Positions 63,526-64,000 of a DNA stretch of 64,000 bases are shown one piece after another. This stretch comes from Yinghuangia aomiensis (GTDB lineage Bacteria; Actinomycetota; Actinomycetes; Streptomycetales; Streptomycetaceae). The stretch is from positions 124,001 through 188,000 of the forward strand of contig NZ_BAABHS010000007.1 in NCBI RefSeq assembly GCF_039542225.1. Direction: 5' to 3'. Position numbers and translations under genes: made by a program. The notes beneath the pieces are model-generated. The model was given only the letters and a program-made list of their open reading frames with translations. It was not told the DNA's origin and did not search any database. How positions within the stretch are numbered: the stretch's first letter is position 1; each line of letters starts with the position of its first letter.

Positions 63526-64000
63526 TCAGACGTTGACGCCGTCCGAGCGGGTGCGGCTGCGGGTGTCGTCGTCGGTGGGGGTGGCGTCGTTGTCGGAGCT
63601 GCGGGCCAGCCAGCGGCGGCGCTTGGGGCGGCGGTGCGGCGAACGGTTGTCCGACGAGCGGGATGCCTGGGCGGGGCCGGGGATCGCACTGACGGAGGCG
63701 TCGGTGTCGGCGGGCCCCGAAGCCGCGGATGCGGGGATGACGCCTTCGGGGGGCGAGGTGACGTCGGCGGTCGGGTCGTACAGGCGTTCGTAGGCGTCTG
63801 CCGTGGCCTTGGTCCGCTTTGCCAGCTTGACGTCCTCGCGGGCGGCCCGGCGCTCCGCGCGTTCCGCGGACCGGGGGAAATGGCGGGCCTGGTCGATGCG
63901 CACCCGGCTCTCGGTCGCCGCCCGGTTCCGCGCCGCCACCGTGCAGAACGCGTCGGCGACGGAGGTCTCGCGCTGCGCCAGCTCGTGCAGCAGCACGCCG
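63526..64000 (-). CDS. Unidentified protein, C-terminal part (runs off right edge)
   Basis: At least 157 residues are visible and the frame remains open to the window end, so the start is outside. Visible sequence: helical HELAQRETSVADAFCTVAAR then NRAATESRVRIDQARHFPRS, a basic Arg/Ala/Glu-rich coil to about residue 75, and a Ser/Asp/Pro/Thr-rich disordered tail that ends TRSRTRSDGVNV. I recognise no domain. Possibly the tail of a larger membrane or DNA-associated protein. Confidence 0.6.
   Translation of the reverse strand, partial: GVLLHELAQRETSVADAFCTVAARNRAATESRVRIDQARHFPRSAERAERRAAREDVKLAKRTKATADAYERLYDPTADVTSPPEGVIPASAASGPADTDASVSAIPGPAQASRSSDNRSPHRRPKRRRWLARSSDNDATPTDDDTRSRTRSDGVNV

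Overview
The window is a GC-rich, gene-dense stretch of chromosome from a filamentous actinomycete of the Streptomyces type (family Streptomycetaceae or a close relative). The basis is gene content and order: whiH, hrdB, a SpoIIE-type phosphatase, a second type II topoisomerase (parE and parC apart), an M16 peptidase pair, DUF5998, sulfurtransferase, sepH, the coproheme ferrochelatase cpfC, cutRS, DUF4193, DUF3093, dut-DUF3710 and kdp. This is a conserved core neighbourhood in that group, read here from the right edge to the left edge. GTG and TTG starts, 4-base ATGA/GTGA overlaps and long perfect hairpins between genes are typical. I see no rRNA, tRNA, CRISPR array, insertion sequence or prophage.

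Left part (1-9200, mostly minus strand): a partial DUF3159 membrane protein and an OB-fold protein. Then comes the complete high-affinity potassium system: a 27-aa membrane peptide, kdpF, kdpA, kdpB, kdpC, an intercistronic hairpin, and the sensor/regulator pair kdpD-kdpE. A palindrome next to a weak promoter lies upstream.

9200-22700: thioesterase-dut-DUF3710 operon, an SDR oxidoreductase, DUF3093, DUF4193, a hexapeptide (gamma-carbonic-anhydrase-like) protein, a two-gene ABC exporter, an acyl-ACP desaturase with a striking operator, the CutR/CutS two-component system, a 57-aa conserved protein, an inositol monophosphatase and ferrochelatase.

22700-32160: a flavin-dependent sugar-lactone oxidase, a membrane protein with a Pro/Thr-rich tail, the cell division regulator SepH, a split pair of small ORFs, a rhodanese-type sulfurtransferase, a double VOC-domain protein, a 28-aa membrane peptide, a type I phosphodiesterase-like enzyme and DUF5998. 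A 730-bp stretch without a gene follows.

32160-44450: a YihY-type membrane protein, a GNAT/acyl-CoA-synthetase-like (Pat-type) fusion, two lipoproteins, a small VOC protein, a cation P-type ATPase, an active/inactive M16 peptidase pair and DUF2630.

44450-64000: parC, an ArsR-SRPBCC-SRPBCC stress or solvent-type cassette with two identical operators, a small RelA/SpoT-like HD hydrolase, a sucrase/ferredoxin-like protein, an acetate-type sodium symporter with DUF485, parE, DUF7455, a secreted trypsin-like protease, the principal sigma factor HrdB, a SpoIIE-type PP2C phosphatase with PAS and GAF sensing, the sporulation regulator WhiH, an orphan ABC-2 permease and a truncated gene at the right edge.

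Most notable for follow-up: a near-perfect actinobacterial LexA box plus a SigR-type promoter between parE and DUF7455; a CutS sensor kinase with no cysteine at all; the 29-nt desaturase operator; the twin ArsR operators; a split small-protein pair after sepH; and a SigR-like element upstream of hrdB. I did not find a large, wholly unknown multigene system.
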